DNA of 6,799 bases from Paracoccaceae bacterium (GTDB lineage Bacteria > Pseudomonadota > Alphaproteobacteria > Rhodobacterales > Rhodobacteraceae): assembly GCA_026709725.1 (NCBI GenBank), contig JAPOSK010000396.1:1-6799 (forward strand), given 5' to 3'. The notes under the pieces were generated by a model that was not told the DNA's origin, ran no database searches, and worked only from the letters and a program-made list of their open reading frames with translations. Position numbers and translations under genes: made by a program. Of the stretch, positions 1 through 5,164 are shown in pieces (the stretch's first letter is position 1; the number at the start of each line of letters is the position of its first letter).

Positions 1-1
1 G

Positions 2-967
2 GATGACTCGCGGACATTTGCCCTGACCATCCCCCAGTTGCCCGGTGCGCTGTGCGTGGCTGTTGGCAATGCCTATCTTCTCTGCCGGATCGCGGATACA
101 ATTGAAGACGAACCGACCATGTCGGCACAGGTCAAGGAAGGCTTTGGCGATCAATTTGTTGAGGTTATTGCCGGGACGGCGACCGCAGAGGATTTTGCGG
201 CGGAACTCGGCAAATGCCTGTCATCGTCGGCGCTTCCCGCTGAGCACGATCTCATCCGGCAGACAGCCAGGGTCATTCGCATTACACACAGCCTGTCGAT
301 GGCCAAGCAAAAGGCACTGAAGCGCTGCGTTCGGATTATGACAAGACAAATGATGGAATTCCAGCAGACATCCGGAGTGGCAGGGCTTGCGGACATGCCT
401 GCGATGGACCGTTACTGTTATGCCGTAGCCGGTGTTGTCGGTGAAATGTTGACGGATCTCTTCTGTGATCACTCACCCTTGATTAAGGCCCGACGGGACC
501 GGTTGATGCCCCTTGCGCTGTCCTTCGGTCAGGGGTTGCAGATGACAAATATCCTCAAGGATATCTGGGAAGATCGGAGTCGTGGGGCCTGCTGGCTGCC
601 ACGCGATGTCTTTGCCGCTCATGGTGTCGACCTCAGTACGGTCGCGGCGGGGCAGGACAATATGAGGATGATGTCCGGGATTCGTGAGCTTGTCGGGATT
701 GCCCGACAGCATCTTGATAAGGCCCTGAAATATATCCTGCTGATACCGGTCGAGGAAACCGGGATTCGCCGCCACTGCCTCTGGGCGCTTGGTATGGCTG
801 TTCTGACCCTGCGGCGAATTGCAGCCATCCCGTCTTATGCCGAAGGCAAAGATGTCAAGATTTCCCGTCGGAACGTGAAGATGGTCATTATGGCAACAAA
901 TCTGACCACCCGTTCTGATTTCGCTTTGCGCCTGCTGTTTTCCGGGCTCAGTCGCGGCTTGCCATAA
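2..967 (+). CDS. Squalene synthase-like enzyme (squalene/phytoene synthase family), 5'-truncated by window edge
   Basis: Trans-isoprenyl diphosphate synthase, head-to-head type. It probably condenses two farnesyl diphosphates to squalene with NADPH, the precursor of hopanoids. The frame is open from base 2, so the gene starts outside the window; about 321 residues are visible and only a short N-terminus is missing. The visible start reads DDSRTFALTIPQLPG, typical of the family. The first aspartate-rich motif DTIED (bases 95-109) and the second, in NILKDIWEDR (DIWED at 560-574), both keep their Mg2+/diphosphate-binding acidic residues. Between them lies YCYAVAGVVGEMLTDLF, the conserved core helix. 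The motif spelling fits the one-enzyme squalene synthase rather than the HpnC/HpnD pair, and no C-terminal membrane anchor is visible. Phytoene synthase is the main alternative; the neighbouring hopene-cyclase remnant and ispH favour squalene. It converges on ispH. No promoter is in view. Confidence 0.9.
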   Translation, partial: DDSRTFALTIPQLPGALCVAVGNAYLLCRIADTIEDEPTMSAQVKEGFGDQFVEVIAGTATAEDFAAELGKCLSSSALPAEHDLIRQTARVIRITHSLSMAKQKALKRCVRIMTRQMMEFQQTSGVAGLADMPAMDRYCYAVAGVVGEMLTDLFCDHSPLIKARRDRLMPLALSFGQGLQMTNILKDIWEDRSRGACWLPRDVFAAHGVDLSTVAAGQDNMRMMSGIRELVGIARQHLDKALKYILLIPVEETGIRRHCLWALGMAVLTLRRIAAIPSYAEGKDVKISRRNVKMVIMATNLTTRSDFALRLLFSGLSRGLP

Positions 968-975
968 GTCACACC

Positions 976-989
976 ACCGCTCAAGCGGT
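976..989 (+). other. Short hairpin after the squalene synthase gene
   Basis: A perfect 5-bp stem, ACCGC/GCGGT with a TCAA loop, begins nine bases after the TAA stop. No T-tract follows, so it is at best a weak or Rho-assisted 3' end. The rest of the 110-bp gap before ispH shows nothing else on the plus strand. Confidence 0.25.
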
Positions 990-1060
990 TCCACGACCCT
1001 CCATGATCAAGGCGGAGTGCGAAGGTGGATGAGATGTCATCGGATGGGAAGCATGAAAGG

Positions 1061-1096
1061 AAAAAATTCCCGGATCTTACCGGATCTTGGGAATTT
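1061..1096 (-). terminator. Rho-independent terminator of ispH
   Basis: Read on the minus strand, the arms AAATTCCC (1096-1089) and GGGAATTT (1071-1064) form a perfect 8-bp stem, followed at once by more T (the run covers 1066-1061). The loop holds two GATC tetramers that can pair with each other and extend the structure. The TAA stop of ispH (1079-1077) lies inside the loop, so the 5' arm is made from the last ispH codons. It would also insulate ispH from the convergent squalene synthase transcript. Confidence 0.7.
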
Positions 1097-2072
1097 GTGG
1101 CTCGCCGGGCAGTCTCAGCTCGCGCGGCAGTCGGAAGAAGACATTTTCTTCAACGACATCAAGATCCTCGACCGTTGTATCAAACAGTGTGTTCAGCCGG
1201 GAGACGAGACCTTCAACCAGGATCTCCGGGGCAGAGGCACCCGCAGTGATTCCCACAGAATCAACACCTTGGAACCACTCAAGTTTAATGGCACTTGCAT
1301 CAGGAATCAGGTAACTCTGCACTCCGCCGGTTTCACATATCTCCCTAAGTCTGTTTGAGTTTGAACTGTTTTGGGCTCCAATGACAAGAACCAGTTCACA
1401 GATATCCATCAGTTTTTTGACGGCATGCTGGCGATTCTGGGTTGCATAGCAGATATCTTCCGCTCTGGGGCCAGTAATCTCAGGAAAGCGTTTTTTGAGC
1501 GCAGCAACAATCTCTCTTGTATCATCAACGCTCAGGGTTGTCTGGGTGACATAGGCGATCCTGCCGTGATCGGTTGGTTGCAGGGTCTTGACTTCTTCCA
1601 CGGTGGAAATCAGGGTGATCTTGCCCTTGACCTGACCAAGCGTTCCCTCGACTTCCGGATGGCCTTCATGACCAATAAGCACGATCTCGTGCCCCATCCT
1701 GGCATAACGACGGGCCTCATTATGAACCTTGATAACCAATGGACATGTCGCATCAATCGTGTGGAGATTTCGCAGTTTGGCATCTTCCTGTACGCGCCGT
1801 GAGATCCCGTGCGCACTGAAGACAGTGACAGCGCCCACCGGAATTTCCTCAACCTCCTCGACGAAGATTGCTCCGATCTTGCGAAGGCTTTCAACCACAT
1901 GCCTGTTGTGGACAATTTCATGACGGACATAGACCGGAGAGCCATACAGTTTCAACGCCTTTTCGACGATGTCGACCGCGCGGACAACACCTGCGCAAAA
2001 CCCCCGGGGACGGGGAAGGAAAATTTTGATCGGCCTCTTTTCAGAGGTGGAACCAATGACTGTGCTCCCCAT
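1077..2072 (-). CDS. ispH: 4-hydroxy-3-methylbut-2-enyl diphosphate reductase (IspH/LytB)
   Basis: [4Fe-4S] enzyme of the cytosol; it reduces HMBPP to IPP and DMAPP, the last step of the MEP isoprenoid pathway. The 331-residue frame is complete and of normal family length. The three cluster-ligand cysteines are present: C26 in PRGFCAGV, C110 in DATCPLV and C208 in ICYATQNRQ. Other family motifs seen are YVRHEIVHN (His51), LIGHEGHPEVEG (His135), TQTTLS, AQNSSNSNRL and GITAGASAPE. The ATG at 2072 follows a GAAAGAG element that could serve as ribosome binding site. About 13 residues precede the conserved core, so a slightly later start is possible, but no better one is visible. It has its own promoter upstream and terminator downstream, so it now looks monocistronic. 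A cyclase remnant in the same orientation lies upstream, suggesting a former hopanoid operon. Confidence 0.97.
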   Translation of the reverse strand: MGSTVIGSTSEKRPIKIFLPRPRGFCAGVVRAVDIVEKALKLYGSPVYVRHEIVHNRHVVESLRKIGAIFVEEVEEIPVGAVTVFSAHGISRRVQEDAKLRNLHTIDATCPLVIKVHNEARRYARMGHEIVLIGHEGHPEVEGTLGQVKGKITLISTVEEVKTLQPTDHGRIAYVTQTTLSVDDTREIVAALKKRFPEITGPRAEDICYATQNRQHAVKKLMDICELVLVIGAQNSSNSNRLREICETGGVQSYLIPDASAIKLEWFQGVDSVGITAGASAPEILVEGLVSRLNTLFDTTVEDLDVVEENVFFRLPRELRLPGEPQIPKIR

Positions 2073-2147
2073 ACTCTTTCACCCGTATCATACCCGAACG
2101 CCGGACCACGGGAGAGGATCACCCACGGCGATCATCCCGACAGATCC

Positions 2148-2176
2148 GTTATATGCAATTCATTGCCGGAGGGCAA
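2148..2176 (-). promoter_or_regulatory. Sigma70-like promoter for ispH
   Basis: On the minus strand, TTGCCC (2176-2171; 4 of 6 match to TTGACA) and TATAAC (2153-2148; 5 of 6 match to TATAAT) are separated by exactly 17 bases. Transcription would start near 2141, giving a leader of roughly 70 bases before the ispH ATG. A second -10-like TATGAT occurs nearer the gene without a good -35. The -35 box lies inside the hairpin at 2161-2178. Confidence 0.5.
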
Positions 2177-2178
2177 TG
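2161..2178. repeat. Perfect inverted repeat overlapping the ispH -35 box
   Basis: CATTGCC and GGCAATG form a perfect 7-bp inverted repeat around a GGAG spacer. No T-tract follows on either strand, which argues against a simple terminator. It lies between the cyclase remnant and ispH. It could be the old 3' hairpin of the cyclase gene or an operator covering the -35 box; the sequence alone does not decide. Confidence 0.5.
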
Positions 2179-2268
2179 GCAGTTCTGAGCCGTCCCCGGG
2201 TGTAGCATGTGGGAGCGGGGCGGAGCGGCCAACGGGTCTCTGGACCATGCACAACCGGGCGTGGATTG

Positions 2269-2545
2269 TCAGGCAGCCATACGTTCAGATTCGGTTGCCC
2301 GTGCAGGGGTCCATGTCAGGGCCTTGCGGTTACACCGATGCTGTTCATAAAGGTCGAGGGCATGGATTGGGAAATCGTGGCGATAGAGTTTGTGGTCGGG
2401 GAGTGCGGTCCGGAAAAGACGCCGGTCATGTCCTGTTCGAGCCAGGACCCATCTTCCGCTTGCGCATCAAGGAGGAAAGTGGCGCCCGGTTGATCTCCGG
2501 GGGCGATCAGGCGCGAAGGAGGACCGGGAAGGCATGACGGTTCAA
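2269..2545 (-). pseudogene. shc: Squalene-hopene cyclase C-terminal remnant
   Basis: Relic of the enzyme that cyclises squalene to hopene. Two minus-strand frames must be joined. The upstream frame reads LIAPGDQPGATFLLDAQ, then AEDGSWLEQDMTGVF. Its segment at 2486-2442 fits the triterpene-cyclase QW motif exactly: Gly-Ala, Phe-Leu, Gln, then Gly-x-Trp. The frame then breaks in a four-T run (minus strand, 2417-2414). The second frame continues FRTALPDHKLYRHDFPIHAL, then DLYEQHR, matching the cyclase C-terminal block usually spelled YR-x-x-FP-x-x-ALA-x-Y, and stops at 2269-2271. One extra T would restore a continuous GVFFRTAL. Upstream of about 2545 (on its strand) similarity fades, so most of the roughly 650-residue enzyme is gone. 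It is oriented like ispH, and a functional cyclase must lie elsewhere if the cell makes hopanoids. Confidence 0.8.
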
Positions 2546-2718
2546 TCCCGAACCTTGAAGGGTTGGCGCAGGAACAGCCCCCGCGTCAGACCCTGTCCCC
2601 ACGGCCCGAGACCGCCCCATCGACCGAGGGGGCTTGTGCCGCTGCCGACACCGTTGCCAATGCCGTGCTGCGGGATGTCGGTCGGGCCGGCCAGGCCGCC
2701 GATCCTGCGGCGATGTGA
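2494..2718 (+). other. GC-rich stretch with coding-like but start-less open frame
   Basis: A plus-strand frame is open between the stop at 2491-2493 and the TGA at 2716-2718, but has no plausible start. It begins with a proline-rich part, then ADTVANAVLRDVGRAGQAAD, a likely helix with GC-rich third positions. It could be the front of the same degraded gene as the membrane peptide at 2816-2956, since both run rightward and a frame change near 2815 would connect them. Its first bases overlap the cyclase remnant on the other strand. No family is recognised. The span 2719-2815 shows only proline-rich, stop-broken sequence. Confidence 0.25.
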
Positions 2719-2815
2719 GAGGCTGCCCGGCCCCCTGGTCCCAAGATCCCCCTTGACATCCCCGCCAACCCCACTGCCCCCTTGGGGCCATGGACACCGG
2801 GAGCCCTGATCGTGC

Positions 2816-2956
2816 GTGTGCGAGCGGATCACCCGCCTGGCGGAGGATATGGCTAGACGGGATGCAGAGGGGGCCAAGCGCGAGACGCGCCTGATTTTCG
2901 CAATGATCGCCATTGTCGCCCTCGGCTTCACGATCTTCGGGTTTGTGACGGCCTGA
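2816..2956 (+). CDS. Possible 46-residue single-span membrane peptide, or C-terminal remnant
   Basis: From a GTG at 2816 to the TGA at 2954-2956. A charged amphipathic stretch, ERITRLAEDMARRDAEGAKR, is followed by a 17-20 residue hydrophobic segment, LIFAMIAIVALGFTIFGFV, and a two-residue tail. This charge-then-membrane layout is clear and unlikely to arise as a shadow frame. No convincing ribosome binding site precedes the GTG, and the frame has a stop at 2807-2809. It may therefore be the tail of a longer decayed gene whose earlier part lies in another frame. It resembles the C-terminal coiled-coil-plus-anchor of many small phage or mobile-element proteins, but I cannot assign a family. Confidence 0.4.
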   Translation: MCERITRLAEDMARRDAEGAKRETRLIFAMIAIVALGFTIFGFVTA

Positions 2957-3114
2957 TCCGCGGCCCCACACTTCCCCGTGCGGACCCTATTGGCAGCATC
3001 CAGGCTGCTGTTCAGGTTCCTCTCGTGCCCCGCGGTTGGACTGGAATTGTATCGCGCAACATAAAATACAGGGGGCGGCCTGCCGATCGCCCCGGGTGTG
3101 TCCGTTCCGTCCGG

Positions 3115-3246
3115 TCACTTGCTGTCGGTGTGACACATGTTGGTCTTGTGAATCCAGGTCCCGCCGTCGGTGTTGCAGTCCTGCCGGTCCTGCACACATT
3201 GCGCATCGCCGCTGACGCCGTTCGCAACGCATCCCGCCCCACAGGA
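3115..3246 (-). pseudogene. Cysteine-rich small protein, N-terminus missing
   Basis: A 43-codon minus-strand frame is bounded by stops at 3247-3249 and 3115-3117. It contains five cysteines in a compact pattern, including GCVANGVSGDAQCVQDRQDC followed by NTDGGTWIHKTNMC, and ends in HTDSK. The even cysteine spacing and Asn/Asp/Gly content resemble small exported disulfide-bonded proteins. It has no usable start codon in frame. The adjacent upstream frame has an ATG and the start MKAETLTPMAAAV, which could be a worn signal peptide, so a frameshift near 3240 may have split the gene. Family unknown; function not assignable. Confidence 0.4.
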
Positions 3247-3547
3247 TCATGATGTGGTTCGTGTTGACCGCTGCAGCCATTGGGGTGAGTGTCTCGGCTT
3301 TCATTGATCTGGTGGCTGGGGCGATTGCAGCGCGGTAGAATGTGATGTTTATGGATTGAAGATGATCGGGGACATGCAGATCTCCGGGTCCACCATACGG
3401 GGATCACGCCCTGTATCGGAGATGACTTTGCCAGCAGTGCTGGGGATATGATACCGGCTGAGTGGTTCGGAGTGGTGCCATGCTTCGGGATTGCAAAGGA
3501 CCCATCTCTTGGTGTGAGGACGGCGGATCAATGGGCTCATAATACAG
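3247..3547. other. Stretch without a supported gene
   Basis: About 300 bases between the cysteine-rich frame and the next real gene. Open frames exist on both strands (a 29-codon hydrophobic frame from the ATG at 3249, and a 63-codon minus-strand frame at 3349-3540), but neither has a ribosome binding site or a recognisable motif. A CATAAT hexamer (3538-3543) lies just before the ATG at 3548, with no -35 at proper spacing. If used, it would give a nearly leaderless transcript. Confidence 0.4.
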
Positions 3548-3805
3548 ATGGTCAAGGACCAACTCGCGCCAACACCGATTGCGGATGTAATCCCTACGGA
3601 AGCCGAAGGCTTTGATGGCGATCCCATCCTGCGTGTTCAAGTGGTACTCGGTGAGAAAGACCATACACTGGATCCCGACAAGGTTCTGGAATTGGGCCGT
3701 CTGGCGTGGATCAAACTCTTTGAGGAAGGAACAGACCGCTTTCCGGTCTTCAGCTACATGACGGAAGAGGATGTCGCCGAGCAGCTCCCTGATGCAGCCC
3801 AATGA
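3548..3805 (+). CDS. Conserved-looking 85-residue protein paired with a HEPN-like gene
   Basis: Acidic soluble protein of unknown function with no signal peptide or membrane span. Coherent segments are PIADVIPTEAEGFDGDPILR, VQVVLGEKDHTLDPDKVLEL and a C-terminal RFPVFSYMTEEDVAEQLPDA. They suggest beta strands carrying FDGDP-x-LRV, a helix after LDPDKVL, and a final strand FPVFS. The ATG at 3548 is the first start after an in-frame stop at 3515-3517. No Shine-Dalgarno is visible, so the start is only moderately secure. Its stop (3803-3805) lies inside the next gene, whose ATG is at 3792. The 14-base overlap indicates translational coupling. A small partner just upstream of a HEPN protein recalls toxin-antitoxin-type pairs, but that role is an inference. 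Unlike its neighbours, this gene appears intact. Confidence 0.7.
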   Translation: MVKDQLAPTPIADVIPTEAEGFDGDPILRVQVVLGEKDHTLDPDKVLELGRLAWIKLFEEGTDRFPVFSYMTEEDVAEQLPDAAQ

Positions 3806-4269
3806 CCTGATTGTCAGTGCGCGGCGGCTTCTGGACAAAAGGCCGCAAGGGCAAACCCCGACAGTCGGATCTCAAGCGTGCCATGAGCACGGCTTATTAC
3901 GCCATGTTCCATGCGCTGTGCCGCAACTGTGCCGATTCCTTTATCGGCACAAGCTGCGCTTTGCGAAGCCAGATGGCGTGGAGACAAGTCTATCGGGCTG
4001 TGGACCACGGACATGCCAAGACGCAATGCATGAACCAGGGGGTGATGTGTCAGTTTCCTCCGGAAATCCAGAGATTTGCCGTCAAGTTGATAGAACTGCA
4101 GAACCGCCGACACCAGGCCGACTATGACCCTCTCAGCTCATTCACGCGGGCCGATGTCTGGACAGAGACTGATGCCACCCGGACTGTGATTAAAGAGCTG
4201 AAGAACTCCAGCATCAAGGATAAAAGAGCATTTGCGGCATGGACAGCATTGAAGCACCGGAAACCATAG
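3792..4269 (+). pseudogene. HEPN-like protein gene with a +1 frame change near codon 16
   Basis: HEPN domains are all-helical; many act as RNases or as toxin halves with a small partner. The natural start is the ATG at 3792, reading MQPNDLIVSARRLLDK, then the frame changes at the AAAA run 3837-3840. The next frame continues GRKGKPRQSDLKRAMSTAYY, then AMFHALCRNCADSFIG, and runs to the TAG at 4267-4269. Leaving out one A gives a smooth 158-residue protein, which shows where the lesion is. RAMSTAYYAMFHAL is a typical HEPN first helix, and LQNRRHQADYDP the conserved C-terminal helix with Arg/His and ADYD. Alternatives to a dead gene are +1 slippage (AAA followed by the rare codon AGG), restart at the TTG at 3811 only five bases after the upstream stop, or a sequencing error. 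The body of the gene is well preserved, so any inactivation is recent. Confidence 0.75.
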
Positions 4270-4332
4270 CGTTTGCCACGCGGCCCTTGGCTGAGTTCAC
4301 TAAAGGGGCGGATGCGGGCAGGGGAAAGCGGA

Positions 4333-4455
4333 TCAGTCGTGGAGCCAGTTTCCCAAATCCAGCATCCCACCATCACTGAATCGATACCATTTCCGGCACG
4401 CACGCTTCCAATCGGTGACGGTCCTGTAGAGTCTCTGCTCCAACAAGGAGCACAT
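4333..4455 (-). CDS. Unidentified 40-residue open frame
   Basis: Minus strand, ATG at 4455-4453 to TGA at 4335-4333. The peptide includes LEQRLYRTVTDWKRACRKWY and then RFSDGGMLDLGNWLHD. It is rich in aromatic and basic residues with sensible amino-acid make-up, unlike the shadow frames around it. GGGGAGG lies directly before the ATG, too close for an ideal ribosome binding site. Its RFSDGG segment is encoded by the left copy of the 16-bp inverted repeat. It may be the end of a decayed transposase or other mobile-element gene; I do not recognise the family. Confidence 0.3.
   Translation of the reverse strand: MCSLLEQRLYRTVTDWKRACRKWYRFSDGGMLDLGNWLHD
4365..4380 (+). repeat. Left copy of 16-bp inverted repeat
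   Basis: TCCCACCATCACTGAA, the exact reverse complement of 5082-5097, 733 bp outer edge to outer edge. The two copies bracket the IS630-like remnant in the orientation expected of terminal inverted repeats. No TA target duplication, as expected for IS630, is visible outside either copy. Confidence 0.55.
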
Positions 4456-4521
4456 CCTCCCCCGGCCTCACATCCGGCCGCGGAGGGCAGACAAACAAAG
4501 GCGGAGAAGCAGTGACAGCGG

Positions 4522-5082
4522 ATGACAGAAAGACCCAGGGACAAACCCGTCACAGCGGGCAAGACCACGGGGGCCGGAAGATCCCATCCGATGACGGTGG
4601 GAGGGGCCACACTCACCGCGGACGAGCGCAAGCGGCTCCAGGCGATCAGGGGCAGTGGCAAGGGCGCGGAGTGCCGCAAGCGGGCGCACATCCTCCTCCT
4701 CGCTGACAGGGACCGTGCGGGCGGCCCGCCATCATTGAACTGATCGCAGGGACGCCGTCCGTCCCATCACCTCTGGCCATCACCCCCCCCCGGACCGACA
4801 TCCCGGGCGTGGGCACACCGCCATCCCGACAGCGTCCGCAAGCCGTGTGTCATGGACGGGCTGGAGGCCGCCCCCATCCCTCGCCCTTGATGGGCCTCAC
4901 CCCTGATGGGCGCACGGTGCAGGTCAACCGCCGGGTCCCCCATCGCCCCTGTAGGGGGGGAGACCCTGGTCAGCGAAGTGGTGGCTTGGCAGGTACGGCG
5001 CAATGCGGACAGGAGACCCGTGAACGGATGGTTCCGAACCGAGGACGCCCGGGATCAGGCTGAAGTCGCTCTGTCCATCAGT
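4522..5082 (+). pseudogene. Degraded IS630-family transposase, internally deleted
   Basis: Three fragments in order match an IS630-type DDE transposase. The N-terminal piece from about 4600 reads LTADERKRLQAIRGSGKGAE, then CRKRAHILLLADRDR, the usual helix-turn-helix lead-in; it ends at a stop at 4741-4743. Then come DIPGVG and, in another frame, VRKPCVMDGLEAAPIPRP (about 4796-4888), the second part of the DNA-binding region. Last, at 4960-5082, TLVSEVVAWQVRRNADRR, then PVNGWFRTEDAR, is the C-terminal end, where intact relatives have AW-x-x-RN and VNW-x-F-T-x-EDAR. The catalytic core with its three acidic residues is missing between about 4890 and 4960. Stops, frame changes, a nine-C run (4783-4791) and a seven-G run (4954-4960) show long decay. 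The ATG at 4522 is the first start of the N-terminal frame, but family similarity begins later. Confidence 0.75.
4725..4744 (+). repeat. Third, imperfect copy of the inverted-repeat sequence
   Basis: CCCGCCATCATTGAACTGAT matches the reverse complement of 5077-5096 at 18 of 20 positions, and the left copy (4366-4380) at 13 of 15 in direct orientation. It lies inside the transposase remnant, just after its N-terminal fragment. It suggests either a duplicated end or a short dispersed repeat. Confidence 0.4.
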
Positions 5083-5097
5083 TCAGTGATGGTGGGA
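5082..5097 (-). repeat. Right copy of 16-bp inverted repeat
   Basis: TTCAGTGATGGTGGGA on the plus strand, exact reverse complement of 4365-4380. It directly follows the C-terminal transposase fragment, where the terminal repeat of an IS630 element would be expected. Confidence 0.55.
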
Positions 5098-5122
5098 GAC
5101 CGGCGGCATCTGACTTCGTCAT

Positions 5123-5143
5123 CATGCAGAGTGCGCCTGCATG
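5123..5143 (-). terminator. Hairpin downstream of the outer-membrane protein gene
   Basis: CATGCAG and CTGCATG form a perfect 7-bp stem with a 7-base loop, about 21 bases past the TGA of the beta-barrel gene. No T-run follows on the minus strand, so it may only protect the 3' end or act with Rho. Confidence 0.35.
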
Positions 5144-5164
5144 TCAGCCATCCGGGCGACAGGT

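Noticed and set aside
1371..1802. Plus-strand open frame of 143 codons, and other frames at 1017-1358 and 1809-2537
   Set aside because: They lie opposite ispH, whose motifs and cluster cysteines are all intact; no recognisable domain in the opposite frames.
2390..2809. Proline/arginine-rich plus-strand frame of 139 codons
   Set aside because: Composition reflects GC-rich sequence, and it overlaps the cyclase remnant on the other strand; no domain.
3249..3338. 29-codon hydrophobic plus-strand frame starting at tandem ATGs
   Set aside because: Short, no ribosome binding site, and abuts the possible cysteine-rich gene on the other strand; a chance hydrophobic frame is as likely.
3349..3540. 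Minus-strand 63-codon frame (MSPLIRRPHTKRW...)
   Set aside because: No ribosome binding site, no recognisable family, and surrounded by decayed DNA; cannot be supported as a gene.
3404..3838. Minus-strand open frame of 144 codons
   Set aside because: Opposite the coherent 85-residue plus-strand gene; no motif or ribosome binding site.
4122..4691. Minus-strand open frame of 189 codons
   Set aside because: Runs antisense through the end of the HEPN-like gene and the transposase start; composition is that of a shadow frame and no motif is visible.
4880..4915. Short direct repeat of TGATGGGC, considered as a CRISPR or iteron unit
   Set aside because: Only two 8-base copies, no regular spacing or further units.
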